Shown piece by piece: positions 32,857-45,510 of a stretch of DNA of 64,000 bases. This DNA is from Adineta ricciae. Lineage: Eukaryota; Rotifera; Eurotatoria; Adinetida; Adinetidae. The position numbers were made by a program, and so were the translations under genes. The DNA lies in assembly GCA_905250025.1 (NCBI GenBank), contig CAJNOJ010000032.1, positions 481,501 to 545,500 on the forward strand, in the 5' to 3' direction. Numbering within the stretch: the stretch's first letter is position 1; each line of letters opens with the position of its first letter. The notes beneath the pieces are model-generated. The model did no database searches, was not told the origin of the DNA, and saw only the letters and a program-made list of their open reading frames with translations.

Positions 32857-34346
32857 TCACGTCCGATGTCGGCAAACAGGACAAATACCTGTAATAGATA
32901 ACCAAGTGCGAACACATTCTGAATGAAAGAAATGTCCACATTGAAGTTTTTTAACGTGTTCATCGATTTTAAAGCTCGTTTGACATATTGCACTAAACAC
33001 AAACACAAAAGATTCGATTTGAACAAAACTAAATACGTATATACCATTCAGTTTGATTGTACGGATCAGGTTCTTTACTAAATAACACCACGGGGATGGC
33101 ATCAATACCTGCTTGAGTCGCTGGTGGATCTCGAGGAATATGCACAGGAGCAGACGATAACCAATTCTAAATAAATCGAATGTCTCAAAATTCGATGCCT
33201 TCATTCATTTCTTACTCGTATAACTTCGAGAAGTGGAACAGTTACCGACGCTGGCAAACAATAACTTAAAACAAATCCGAAGAACACTCCGACACAGCAA
33301 AGAATTAAAAATAATGGTACAGCTACCAATGGCGTCAACACTCGTATCCATTCCCATATTAGCAGAACTCGATATAGTGCCGGCGCATCAAGGCGGCAAG
33401 GTTGGCCCGAGCGTGGATGAAATAAAAACAAAGCTCCAGCCGCAAGATAATAAATAATAACGAACGAAGCAAAATAAGTTAGAAAATATTGAAAAGCATA
33501 ATAATATGAATAAATTCGACGTCCACTAGTTAATCGATTACATAATTGACTAATGAGACCATTGATGATGTGTATAGCTGTTGTACAACTGAATATAATC
33601 AAACCAATTGATCCATAGGTTTTCAACGGTGCGCCTGTATATAAACTCGATGCATTTCCATAAATACACGTGCTTTGCTCGACATTTCTCATTGCTAAAC
33701 TTACGGAAAGAAAATACATTCCATTAACAAATAGAACAAAGGATATAATGAAGCATTCAAGACGACATGAACGCCGTTGAGGTAGAACTGGTTTAGTCGG
33801 CGGCATAATCATAAGTAGAATGGTACTGAAACAAACCATCCCTACACAAAATCTCATTGTTTGACATTCGATATCTTGCGGAATATTTGAAATAACGATG
33901 TGCCCGATACCGAAGAGAACAGGTATTAGTTTAAAAACGAGAAAAAGGCTGCGTAATGATGAGACACGTCGTGATTGTTCAGATTTTTCTTCTTCAGTTA
34001 AGCGATGATGACTCGGTAGAATACAACGAAAGAAGTTTAGAAAAATAATACCAAAATCGATTAAATAAAATACTAATAATGTTAATGTTGTCGATGTGAG
34101 ATTATTTGATATGTGACATGTCTGATCACCTTGGTTGAGTCCAATCAAGAGAAGAATAACATCAAATACTCGATAACATATATGAAGCAAACCTCCACCA
34201 AACATTTGATCACAATGAACGAACAGTCTGATCCATCCGGTTTCGTTCGTACGCGTTCTTGTTGTGTTATTGTCTCCGAGTTCAACAGAATCTTCATTTG
34301 GTTCAGATGTTGTTCGAGATGGCATCATGGCAGATTCCGTAGACAT
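32857..34346 (-). CDS. Multi-pass membrane RING-H2 E3 ubiquitin ligase
   Basis: Three exons on the minus strand: 34346-33216, 33166-33045, 32992-32857 (462 aa). Start taken at MSTESAMMPSR. Seen: a polar N-terminus (about 55 aa). Then roughly eight hydrophobic segments follow between 60 and 375, including YAFQYFLTYFASFVIIYYLA and VPLFLILCCVGVFFGFVLSY. A C-terminal RING-H2 finger is completed across the last intron: ECAICQTSFKIDEHV, LQCGHFFHSECVRTW, ICPVCRHRT-stop. All eight zinc ligands are present. Known: membrane RING-H2 ligases ubiquitinate ER, Golgi or endosomal clients with E2 enzymes. The finger lies at the extreme C-terminus. I cannot match it to a named ligase. Confidence 0.85.
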
Positions 34347-34941
34347 TACCAAAGAGGACAAAGAATACGCGACACGTCGTCTAGAAGAAGAAAAAAGGAG
34401 TCAATGCCGGTGGAATATGAGAAAAAAATGTGTGAACAAACGATGATATTAATTAATCTTTAAATAATAAAAAAAAACTTTCATGAATTTCCTTTTTCAT
34501 CCCACATTGTCTGTGAGCTAGAAAATAAGATGCAGTTTAGAGAGAGAAAACCATTTTGAATTTTAGCGTAAGATCTCATCAGCTGTCAGCATAGACGCTA
34601 TTTTTATATTGAACAAGATCAAGAGAAAAAGGTTTTTTGTCTTTCGATGATGTAATGTGCAAAAAAAAACTCAGTCATTCGAATGTTTAAATAAACGTTT
34701 GAGTAATTTACACGTTAGTCGTTGGTAACATTATTGTAGAAAAGAACGTGAAGAAGGAAGAGAAGGAAATGAATGTTTGAAAAACGATTGCTATAGGTTA
34801 ATTCGATCGACCAACCAATTAAATCAATAATCCATAGTGGCATTACAATCGATGCAAGTATAACATGATGATGACCCCAGTTAATCGAAAAAAATGTACT
34901 GAGACTACCGATGTTACTTTGTACTATTTGAATCCTTGGCA
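34347..34941. other. Divergent intergenic region
   Basis: About 600 nt between the minus-strand RING ligase start and the plus-strand carrier start, so it should hold both promoters. A short hydrophobic minus-strand frame (34963-34715) overlaps the carrier's first exon and is not supported. Confidence 0.45.
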
Positions 34942-36118
34942 ATGGAGAAAAAAGAAGTCTCAAAAATAACTAAAAAAGAACCAGTTCGTCAAGAACGATG
35001 GTATTTCGGTGGTTTAGCTGGTGTACTAGCTGCATGTTGTACACATCCACTTGATACACTTAAAGTTCAACTACAAACTCAACAACGTGCTGACTATGGA
35101 CTCATCTGTATGGAATAGCTTTCTAACTTTCAAGCATCTTGAAAGTTTCTGTTTTTTTAGCTATGGCAGTTAAAGTCATACGTGATGATGGCTTCTTAGC
35201 ACTTTATAATGGCTTGTCGGCATCATGCTTACGTCAAGCGACATATACTACGACACGTTTTGCAATATATGGTGCTGTAAAATCGATGAGAACAGATTCC
35301 AATTTGAGTTTTGTAGAAAAAATTAGTCTTGCTGCTGGTTCCGGTGCGGTTGGTGCATTCGTTGGTTTGTTGAAAAGTTTCACGTTCAATTGACAGAAGA
35401 TCACTTGTCGTTGTCGAATCTATTTAGGTGCACCGGCTGATCTTGTCAATGTTCGTATGCAAAATGACTGCAAATTACCGAAAGAGAACCGTCGAAATTA
35501 CAAACACGCTATCGATGGTATCGTTCGAATCTGTCGCGAGGAAGGTCCTAAAGAACTGCTCAATGGTAAACTAATCTTCAATATTCTCCTAAGCTATGTT
35601 CTTCTCGTCTATTCAGGAGCATCAATGGCTGTTGTTCGTGGAGCTTTTGTCACTGTGGGTCAAATTGCGTTCTACGAACAAGCCAAACAACTTCTATTAG
35701 CTAGCGGTTATTTCAAAGACGATATCGTAACTCATTTTAGCTCAAGTTTTCTTGCCGGTACATTCGTTTAGTACCATCACAAGCATAAAAAGCATGTTTT
35801 TGTTTGCTTTTTCAGGTGCCGGTGCCACGTTATTGACAATGCCATTGGATGTGATGAAAACTCGTTTGATGAATGCCCCACCTGGAACTTATAATTCAGT
35901 TTTCGATTGCTTAAAAGATATCATGAAAGTTGGCCCTAGCGGACTATTCAAAGGGTTCATTCCAGCATTTATCCGTTTAGGTAAGAATTTGTTCGTTTCT
36001 ATGTTTGAATAGAAAATTCATCAAGTTTTTTTCTATAGGTCCACACACAATTTTAATGTTTATCTTCCTCGAGCAATTGAAGAAAAACTTTGGTTATATC
36101 AAAAAAGAAAACCAATGA
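34942..36118 (+). CDS. SLC25A10: Mitochondrial carrier, dicarboxylate carrier type
   Basis: Six exons: 34942-35107, 35161-35364, 35428-35565, 35617-35757, 35816-35980, 36039-36118 (297 aa, normal for the family). All introns are phase 1. Seen: three mitochondrial-carrier repeats with signature motifs HPLDTLKVQLQTQ, APADLVNVRMQND and MPLDVMKTRLMNA. Six TM helices. FAIYGAVKSM follows the first matrix loop. The order PLDTLK / PADLVNVRMQ / PLDVMKTR is the pattern of SLC25A10 (DIC), which exchanges malate or succinate for phosphate or sulfate across the inner mitochondrial membrane. UCP-like carriers are the nearest alternative, but the PADLVNVRMQ motif and length favour DIC. Confidence 0.9.
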
Positions 36119-36419
36119 TCATATTCATTTAACTTTTGATCATCGTTTCTTTGTCGAATTTTCCTTTTTGAATCGATTAACAGTTGCTCAGTCGTATTAG
36201 CCGTAGTAGTATTCCTAAAGAATAACTAGAACTGTATTCCTCCTCTTGAATCTTTCGAACAGAAAACATCATCTTTGGAATTTTTTTATTTTGTCGCTTT
36301 TTGTTTTTCTTCAGCTGTATTGCTATTTGTAGGATGTTTCATGAATGGAATAAATATCACACAGATCTTCTTTATTTTCAACTAATCAAAGTCGCGTTTG
36401 ATTTGATTTCTTTTAGAAA
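36119..36419. other. Short intergenic region
   Basis: About 300 nt between the carrier and GTF3C4. Ends in a pyrimidine-rich acceptor-like site (TTTCTTTTAG ending 36416) 3 nt before the next ATG, suggesting trans-splicing. Confidence 0.5.
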
Positions 36420-38483
36420 ATGAAAAAACCGAATAGAAATAAATCAATATCTTCATCCATTCCATCAAACACATTGCCCAGTACTTTTCCAGCTGATTTA
36501 GAACTGTTCAGTTCGTATTCTCATGAACAAGTTCATATCTACGATAAACTTTCTTCAAGTATTTCATCCATTTGTGAAGTAGCCTATTGTACATCTGAGG
36601 GAATCATCATTTGTGCACCTCAAACGTATCAACGACGATCATCATCTTCACAAAATCTATCATCTTCTTCGTCTTCGATGCTTATCTCTCGGATAGCATA
36701 TCCATTTCAATCGACAGATCAAACTAATTCTATTTCGATCAATTCTTCTTCGTATATTTTCTTCCAGAAAATCAAAACTCAACACCTAACTCGTCTATAT
36801 GAAGCTTACAAACGTCGACCAACATCATTATCATCGTTCGATCGATTACTCTGTTCAGATATAGTGCAATACAAAGGCTTTCGACGATGTTCGTTTTCTC
36901 CATGTGATATCATATTCAATCAGGGTCAGAGCATCTTAGCGTGCATAACTTGTGCTCATGAAGTGTTCATTTATGAAATCATTTCCTCGTCGAGACGCTT
37001 CTTTCTTTCCCAATCATCGAATTTGAAATTTGACTTAACTAAATACCTTTGTGAACGTGTGCAACTCGACAAATATCTACACGACTCTGATAAAGAACAA
37101 GATTATCGACTACTTTACTTCCATCTTACGACGAGTATCCTTTGGAATCAGAATGGTACGTTATTATTTCAATTGCAATACTCAGGTCATGTGATTATTT
37201 GGAAATTTGATCGATTGGAAAAAGAAATTCTATCGATTATTGATACAAACATTTGCAAACCACTAGCGATGACATGGAATGATCAATGTCAGATTTTACT
37301 CGTTATTGGCAAAGAGAATCAACGGAAATTGATTCGAATTGACCAAATGAAAGTATTCGATATAACTATTAAAGAGAATGATTATATGAATGCTGAACTT
37401 GCGGAACTAATAGGAATAAATGATAAATCTTTATTATTAATTGAAAGTAAAATGAATTATTGCATCAGTTATGAAATCTCACTCAAAACTAATCAGGTAA
37501 TGAGATTATCCTTACTTTTCATTACTCACATTAATTTTTAGTCGTATGAATGCGCTCAAATCGATCATCGTGTTCTTCCGTCATCGATTGTTGGTTTTCA
37601 TCATCAACATTCTTCTCTACTAATCGGTTGCGAAGATGGTTCGATACATTCTGTGACTATCTCTCGTCAAACACCTCCAATTATTCGAGATTTGAAGCCA
37701 ATGGCTACTGGCCAAATCAAATCCTGTTCACGTAAACCATTACTCCTTCGTCATTTTCATCTATCATCGAATAATTTACTCCTCGCGCGAGTCTTTTACT
37801 CACCTATTGTTTCGCCGAATGTCAAATTTGGTTTCGTAATCTGTACATTACATCGCTGGTCATCAACGTTAACCTTCGATGACATTATCGAAAATTTCTT
37901 AGCAAGAATCGATACACCACTATGGAAATCGTCAGATGAATTAGCTGTGATTTTAAATGAAGTTACTCGTGGTACGACGCATCATTATCAACAGAAAAAG
38001 AGTACAAACGACAATTTTCTTTCACTTCAACGATTATGTCGTTTGAATAATCTACTCAACAATACCAAACAGTTACAAATACTCGAGAATCAATTGTTAC
38101 AAAATTATCGACATCAATTAGCACAGATTTTCACTTTACATTTCTCGAAAACAGTTTCGAAACTTTCTTCGATTGAAGCATCGATTTACAATCTTTGTTG
38201 TAAAGACGATTCATTAGATTTATTACGATGTCCTTTGTGTAATTCGACATTAACATTGGCGAATAATGATCTGACATCATGTGCCTGTGTGAATAAACAC
38301 ATTTGGCCACGATGTTGCCGAACGTTATTACCATTAGCACTGGAAAATGCTCAAACGTGTTCATTATGCGATCGGACAATAACAGTAATTGATGTCAATG
38401 ATGAAAATTATACTCATTTTGCAAAATATAAAGATAAAGAATTGAAATTTTTATTTTCATCTATTTGTACTTATTGTATGTGA
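36420..38483 (+). CDS. GTF3C4: General transcription factor 3C subunit 4 (TFIIIC90) homologue
   Basis: Two exons: 36420-37496 and 37542-38483 (672 aa; human protein 822). Seen: a WD/beta-propeller-like N-terminal half with repeated hydrophobic strand patterns (e.g. TSILWNQNGTLLFQLQYSGH, PLAMTWNDQCQILLVIGK). The C-terminal zinc-binding module near 590-650 has RCPLCNST, CACVNKHIWPRCCRT and CSLCDRT. The (H/K)xWPRC core is characteristic of the zf-TFIIIC domain. Known: TFIIIC90 is part of the TFIIIC complex that recruits TFIIIB and RNA polymerase III at tRNA and 5S genes. Assignment rests mainly on the zinc module plus the propeller; the propeller alone is weak. Confidence 0.8.
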
Positions 38484-38816
38484 TGAAATTTAATAAAAAA
38501 AAATTAGGAAAATCCTGATAAAAGAATGCAGATACACACGATCGTAAGAAGTACTTACCATATCTTTCAAAGGTACCTTGGTAGGTTTGTAGAGAGTATT
38601 CATATTTACCGAAATGTCATAGCTGTTGAAGTATAACGTTGGAAAAGTTTCCATCTGATTTAAGATAAACAGCTAGTGCCATCTGTTCCCTTAGATATAT
38701 GATTGGAGTTATCTGAGAAAGTTTCGAGACTAGATATATTTCTATTGTAGATGGATGACCGACGGTAAACTAAACAACTTTTTTTTGTCTCATCATCTTA
38801 AAATTCAAATTCTATT
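38484..38816. other. Short intergenic region
   Basis: About 330 nt, AT-rich. Leader of the first SLC10-like gene; no coding sequence seen. Confidence 0.5.
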
Positions 38817-40532
38817 ATGTGGCTTCAACTGACGATTTTAACAATATTTTTCGTCTCTATCTTTTCTGATACATCGTCTCCAGCATTGTTACCATGCTCT
38901 TTAACTTGTCTTAACCAAACACACACGTCACCCAAACCAGCAGTGTTCTTTATCAATGATACCACTGAAAATGTATTCATCTTTTTTGCGATTAATTGTA
39001 ACATCACAGATAATCTAACATATGCAAATGTGTCAATATCAATTGATAATACACGTTCAATTGAAATTCAAAATACTCTTCCATTAAATCTTCTTTCATT
39101 CGATCCAATATTTCAAAATTTGACATTCAATTTAACTGTTCATGGTACTCTTCTCGGTTACAGTCGTATATATTTACATGCTGAGTATCTCAATCAATCG
39201 AAATATGCATTTAATTACACAAACAACCTCAGTATTGACTTTGCCGTGAAACGAAAAAGTACAGTACTTGATACAATCTTTACTGTTGTTGTGATTATCT
39301 TGGTTTGTATCGGAACGTTCCTAATTGGTTGCCGACTGAAAACACAGAATTTATATGCAAATATACGTCGGCCTGTTCCCATACTTATTGGTTTGTCAAG
39401 TCAATTTGTATGTTTACCGTTAGTAAGTTGAAAAAGTTTTCGAATGTATTTGTGCTCCTCAATGAATCGCGATTGTTTTAGTTGGCTTATGGCTTGGCTA
39501 AGTTGGCGAAACTTGATTCATCAACAGCGATTGGATTGTTATCAACTGGTTCAGCACCAGGTGGTGGTGCATCGAATATGTATACAGCAATGTATGGTGG
39601 CGATGTTGATCTTTCGGCTTCGATGACATTCGGTAGTACAATACTTGCATTTGGTTAGTATATCGGTTTGTTTTGAACGATTTGAATGTTATCATTTTGT
39701 CATTTTGAAGGTACATTTCCTTTGTGGATCCTTCTATTAGGTCGAGAATTTATCGATACGCACAATGTACACTTTCCGTAAGTATTTTGTGGAATGACTT
39801 GGATAGAAGATGTTTGCGAGAATGTTCTAGGTGGGAAAATATGTTTGCAACATTGATTTGCTTAATTGTGCCAGCTGGTAAGAGAGAATTGAGAAAAAAT
39901 AGCTAATTGAATTGAATTGGAAGGTATTGGTCTGTTACTTCGTTGGCAAAAGCCTGGAATTGCCGATCGCTTCACTCGATTTCTTCGATTTATCACATTA
40001 TTCTTTATTTTATATATCTTAACCTTCGGTATTTATACTAATCTCTACGTATTCAAATTGATCAATTTTCGAACTGTAATCGTCAGTGCGATTTTACCAT
40101 ACAATGGTTTTCTTATTGGATTTCTCTTATCACTCATCACTCGACAAAATAGAGAACGTCTCATTGCCATATTTATCGAAAGTGGTACGTCATTATATCT
40201 CGCCTTTAGCTAAATAACGTTTCTCTTCCGTTAGGTTTACAAAACACAGGCGTGGCCATTTTTTTTCTTCGTCTATCTCTTCCTCAACCTGACAGTGATC
40301 TCGCTATTGTTGTGCCAATTTTTGTACGTAACATTTCGTGTTCGTTTATCCATCTTCTCATTGACATTTCTTTCAGGTTGCTATTGCAATCCCTATTCCA
40401 CTTCTGATTATTTATACATGCTTAAGTATTTATCGACGTTATCAAAAACGACATGATCTAGTAACAACCATCAATGAAGAACGCAATCAGGCACATTATG
40501 AACAATTACCTAATAGTGATAATGAACAATAG
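38817..40532 (+). CDS. SLC10-like sodium/bile-acid symporter family protein, copy A (P3-like)
   Basis: Seven exons: 38817-39422, 39482-39653, 39711-39777, 39831-39877, 39924-40184, 40235-40323, 40377-40532 (465 aa). Seen: a signal peptide and an N-terminal extracellular domain of about 140 aa with many NxT/S glycosylation sites. Then about nine TM helices. The conserved BASS-family stretch is GLLSTGSAPGGGASNMYT, followed by GGDVDLSASMT. Later: GTFPLWILLLG, GLQNTGVAIFFLRLSLPQ. Known: BASS/SLC10 proteins are Na+-coupled organic-anion transporters; the glycosylated ectodomain resembles SLC10A3 (P3), an orphan. Substrate unknown. It lies 79 nt upstream of the paralogue B on the same strand, so the two may be one operon-like unit. 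Confidence 0.88.
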
Positions 40533-40611
40533 TTTCTTTCTTTCTGTTAATTAATAAAAAAAAAGATTTGTTACTTATTCGGGCTTTTTCTTTCTAGATG
40601 GTTTAGGATAA

Positions 40612-42297
40612 ATGACGAAGTTCATTATTATTTCGTTGATTTTCTTCGCCTTACAATTTTCTTCCTCTCAGTCGTGCGACATTCAGTTTGACGATGTCGA
40701 TGACCATGAAGTCATTCGTCGTGTGCACGAACGTGACATTTTTAATGCTACAGGGCAGCTGAAGTTTTGTCCATCGGCACTCATCGTACAGAATGTATCA
40801 ATAACAAATCCACTATTGAAAAGATTGAGTATTCTCAATGTTACTTATTTTATTGAGCTGAATCGAATCAACATCACTGCACTGGCCCGTCTGATTGGCT
40901 TCGCACCATTGACAGTGCATCTGTATTTTGAAAATACTAATAAGTTTAAGTAAGAAAGATTTCTTGTCTGATGAATCAAACTGTTATCTGAATAGATCTG
41001 GTCGTGTTTTATCGCCAAACGTCACCAATGAACAGGTTCTTTGCGCACACTCCTCTCCGGATCGGACAGAAATTCTTCGAAATTGCCCAAAACTTCAATA
41101 TAAAGATGGATTTTATGTTCTTAATCATACAATTAATATTGCAATAAAGCGACATCAATCCATCATTGATGCTTTATTCACTGGTGTGGTAGTTATGCTT
41201 GTTACTGGCGGCACATTATGCATCGGTTGTGGATTGGAAATCGAACAGTTGAAAAATAATTTCAAACGGCCGATTCCATTGATTATTGGACTCTTCTGTC
41301 AAATTGTATATTTACCATTACTATCCGTGGCAATATCGAAAATTTTTCGATTAGACGATCCGACAAGCTTAGGTTTGTTATCAACAGCGAGTACACCTGG
41401 TGGTGGCTCATCTAACATTTATACCGCATTGCTCGCTGGAGATGTTGACCTTTCAGTGTGTCTAACATTTATATCTACAACAGTAGCATTTGGTACATTT
41501 CCTCTTTGGATTTGGTCTCTCGGGAAGACTTATGTCGATTTTTCTAAAGCAAAATTTCCCTGGTGGAGTATGTTTTTGTCGATGATAACCTTGTTTCTTC
41601 CAGCTATGACTGGATTGTTACTGCGTCGATATCGACCAGTATTAGCACATCGAATCGCTCGTTTCCTCAATCCGATTGCCGTTGGTAAGTTTCAACTTCT
41701 CTCTCCAATCAAAAGGAAATCCTCAAATGACTCTTTTATTTTCAGGTTATCTCGTCTTCATTCTAACATTTGGAGGTACATTGGATTTTCTTCACAGGTT
41801 CCTTTATTCCATCATTTTCCGTTTTAGTTTATATCAATATGTATATCTTCTACATCATCGATTTCAAATCCATTGTTGCTTGTTGTTTTCTCCCCTGGCT
41901 TGGCTTTATTGGAGGGGCAATTGTATCATTAATTGGAGTTCGGGATAAGAAAAAAACAATTGCAATTTGTATTGAAACAGGTATTCAAAATACGGCTGTT
42001 GCAATCTTTTTCCTTCGCTTGACATTTCCTCAACCGGAAGCCGATGTCGCTCTGGCTAACCCGATTCTTGTCTCAATGGCAACACCAATCCCATTCTTAG
42101 TCTTGGTTGTGACTCGATCGTTGATGAAACGATTTACTTTTTGCCGAAAATTTCTACCGAAGAAAGCTCAACGGAAAGCCGAAGAGAATGGTGCGAAAGA
42201 AGATAAACCTGAAAAAGCGTTAATTAAAGAACTACTCGACGAAAATAAAACGGACGATCAACAACCGGCTAGTCAGATGGAAAAAACCTCACTATGA
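40612..42297 (+). CDS. SLC10-like sodium/bile-acid symporter family protein, copy B
   Basis: Four exons: 40612-40949, 40996-41684, 41746-41775 (only 30 nt), 41828-42297 (508 aa). Seen: a signal peptide (FIIISLIFFALQFSSSQ). A glycosylated N-terminal ectodomain of about 180 aa, with Cys-containing loops. TM core with GLLSTASTPGGGSSNIYTAL, AGDVDLSVCL, GTFPLWIWSLG and GIQNTAVAIFFLRLTFPQ. A charged C-terminal tail of about 55 aa (Lys/Glu-rich). Copy A is its clear paralogue, yet none of A's six intron positions occurs in B, and B's three introns are absent from A. An acceptor-like site (TTTCTTTCTAG) ends 14 nt before the ATG. Substrate unknown. AATAAAAAATAAAA follows near 42390. Confidence 0.88.
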
Positions 42298-42501
42298 ACA
42301 CTCCTCATTTGTTGTACGTCGATTTTGTATTGTTTATTTTGTTGAACTTTAACCCAAATAATGTGCTTCAGTTCTATAGATTATTATTCGAATAAAAAAT
42401 AAAAAACAAAGTTTCATGTAAGCCGAATAAGCAATGGACTTTCAGGCAAGAAGAAAAAATAGACTTTACACAAGACAGCGAAATGAGAGCATGTCCGTTG
42501 T

Positions 42502-44454
42502 TTAAGGTGGACTGGTGACAAGACCGGCAACACCACGGCCTAGTTGTTGACCAGCGACAGCACTTTCCAATGGTTTGAAGCCAATTTCTTCAACAGGAAT
42601 ACCAAATTGACGTAGTTTGGCTTCGTAAGTTCGAAGAATATCATTATGAGCTTTGCAAACACGTGCTAATTCGTATTGTAGATCACGAATCTAAACAAAG
42701 AAATAGATAAGTGACTAAATCCGTAGTTTCTTACCGATGTATTCTTGGCGTCGAGTACTTCCTAGAAACAAACGTCGATTAGAAAGCAAATTTCGGAGAA
42801 AGAATGAAACTGACCTCGAGTTTTCTTGTCACAACCGAAAGTGAAGCTGGATCAAGATTGGACGCCGAGAGGACTTCGTTCAATTGTGCTTCTTTCTTTT
42901 CCAAACTATCTGCCAATGTGCTTAGTTTCTTTTCTAATAACAAATTCTTCAGACTGCTCTTCTGTTGAACTTCATTGATAGCTTTAACAAATTTATTGTA
43001 AAGATCGTCGCGTTCTTTTTGAATCTGAAAGAAAATCCTTTGTTGTCAACGGAAGTAGAGTTTACAACACTCGAACTTACGATTTCAAATCGTTGCAACA
43101 AAACTTCATACTCCCATTGTGAGTTTTTCAATTCGCCTTCGGTATTTTTCAACAATTTCTTCGTGCTCTACATCAACAAGTTCGTTATACGAAGAAAAAT
43201 AGTCATCGAAACTATTCCGTACCTCTTGTAGATTTCTCATTTTCTCGAAATTATCCGCTTTGTGTCTGAGAATTTCCATTTCTTTTTGTGCGGCTTCCAA
43301 TGGCTCACGCATCTTGCGATTTTCGCTTTCCAATTCATTCATTCGTTTCTGTAGACGTTCTTCATCTTTCTTCTTGTTTTCGATTTCAGTCTAAACAAGA
43401 AAATCTTATCCAAACAAAAGTCAACTAGAGAGGAAATCTTACTTTCAATGTATTGATAAGACTCAGATTGTTCGTTGTAATATCATTGTAATAATTCTTA
43501 ATATCGCTGAAGGCTTTTTCATGATTACGTAAGAGATCGTTGATTTGTTGATTTTTTCGTTCTTCGATTTCATGGATTTCGGTTTTACGACGTAATTCCA
43601 TTTCCTCACGGAGATCGCGTAGTTTCTTCTCGTATTTTTCTTCGATTTCGCGAGCTTGTCGTAGAAAGTCGTCACGTAATTTGGATATGTACGTTTCATT
43701 TGTCTAGTAAAGAGAAGAATATTATGTGTCAAGCGAAAGAATCTGATCGATTAAACAAACCTTTTTCAAATTGCGAACGACTTCCTGTTGAGCCAGTTCT
43801 TGATCTTTCATCTGAACTTTGAGTTCACGTTTTTCCTTCCATGTGGTGTTTTCCGTTTCATTATGTGTCTCTTGTGCGACTTTCAATTCAGCGAGTGTTT
43901 CAGCTTTCAACTCCGCAATGTTATTCTGTTGTTCGTAGAGCAAATGTTTGACTTTTTGTTTGTAAACCTGAAAATGAGAATGATGCATTGGAAAGTTTTG
44001 ATCAAGTCATCTGACTTTGATTTCAGCTTGATGCTGTTCTTCCGCATCTTCTAATTCTCGGTCTTTGTTTCTCAATTCCGCCTTTTTCTCTTCGAGTTGC
44101 CGCTTGGTGATTTCCCAAAATGTACTGATACGATCACGCTCCAATTGAAAATAATTTCGCTCTTCACGTTCATGATCAAGTTCTTCACGAATACGACCCA
44201 AGTGGTCTTCTAATTCCTCCTTGGTCATCTGCAGATTTACATAAAACAAAATCGGTGTGAAAAAGATATAGAAATAAACCATTGATCTACCTCAGAGACG
44301 GGACGGCCATCGATGATGGTTGGTCCTTTCGATGCCTTCTTTCCCTTTTTCTTCTTGCCGCCTTTCTTCTTTGGAGCCTAAAAGACATTGATTGTTAATA
44401 AGAAACTTTCTCGTTGTCTCGGCTGGTAATTAGAGTTGAAAGCAAACTTACCAT
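42502..44454 (-). CDS. GAS8: Dynein regulatory complex subunit 4 (growth arrest-specific 8)
   Basis: Ten exons on the minus strand: 44454-44452 (only the ATG), 44377-44291, 44228-44016, 43967-43761, 43703-43443, 43390-43223, 43167-43081, 43024-42815, 42761-42735, 42690-42502 (483 aa; human GAS8 478). All internal junctions are phase 0. Seen: a Lys-rich start ([19 protein letters not shown]). Then continuous coiled coil, with the family hallmarks [57 protein letters not shown] and [20 protein letters not shown]. The end is [20 protein letters not shown]. Known: DRC4 is an axonemal nexin-DRC component controlling dynein activity in motile cilia, which fits a ciliated rotifer. Confidence 0.95.
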
Positions 44455-45510
44455 AACAGTGATCTACAACAGAATAAAATTTTTATGTTTACAGAAGAGA
44501 AAAAAATATAGTTCATCGACACCCTTCGTCTTCTAGCAACAGCCTCTTCCATTACAATTCTACTCTTAGAGGTCATTAAGCATCATCGAGTGCGATTGGC
44601 TGAAATTGTCAATTGCTGCATTTTATGAATTTGTATGATCTCCGGCAGATATACACACCGTTGAAAGCATACCAGAAGAGTTTTTTATTTCGTGCACTTG
44701 ATAGTTCTGTAACAGAATGAATGTACAGAGAGGGAGAGAGATGTCAAGTCACAAGAAAGTGGTGCTTGCTGACAACTTCTATGAGATAGTAATACTTTCG
44801 AATAGTCATATAGGTTCATCAGCATTATTGTGGCTTTCACTTACAGATCACTCAAGAATAAGCAGTCGTGCATAAGAACATATTCTTATAGGAGAATCTT
44901 AAAGGTTGTGCTGATCTTTTCTGACTCTAAAGGATTGTTCTCTTCAAAAGTTGAAAATATCATAGAAGACAGATAACACAGCACCTGGAATATCTACATA
45001 GTTTTTGTGAAATTGAATGCGGTAGAGAGGTGACATCTATAATTTGTACGCGAATAAACTAAGAATAAAAGACAGGAAATGGATTTTCCTTTGAAAAAGT
45101 CATAAATGTTGATATTTGTTCGGAAGACATCCCTATCACAGATCATCATAGTGACATTGCTTTGATTGGATTTCTATGAATGTATTCACGGAAGAAATCG
45201 TGATGAAAGAGCGAGAGAAGAGTCATTTCGAGAGCGTAGTGCAGTGTGGCTTTTAGCTTTAGAACATGAGCAATGAGTAATATTCTTATTCTAATCAGTA
45301 TATATTTCTCTCTTTTATTCTCTAACAATCTGCAGTGCATTTGTGAGACTGCATCCACTTGATTAGACCAATTCTTGAAAGATCGACGAGACGAGTTGAA
45401 TATTGATCCGCAAAGTTCTTGTTTCTTTTTCATAAAATTAGATAAGATAGTGTTTGACTACCTAACCTCTTATGAAAGAATTTTTATCTTTCTACTTCAG
45501 ATCCGATTCA
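44455..45510. other. Divergent intergenic region
   Basis: About 1.05 kb between GAS8 (minus) and GSKIP (plus); should contain both promoters. The GAS8 ATG has an acceptor-like site 9 nt upstream (TTGTAG), and GSKIP has one ending 45500. No supported coding sequence. Confidence 0.45.

Noticed and set aside
34715-34963. 82-codon hydrophobic minus-strand frame
   Set aside because: Overlaps the first exon of the mitochondrial carrier in antisense, and no splice or homology support was seen.
41770-41827. Possible uninterrupted reading through the last SLC10 B intron
   Set aside because: The read-through shifts frame relative to the conserved LTFG|VYINMYIF junction; a 52-nt GT-AG intron restores the SLC10 pattern seen in copy A.
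45146-45433. 95-codon minus-strand frame between GAS8 and GSKIP
   Set aside because: No family resemblance or signal; lies in a divergent promoter region.
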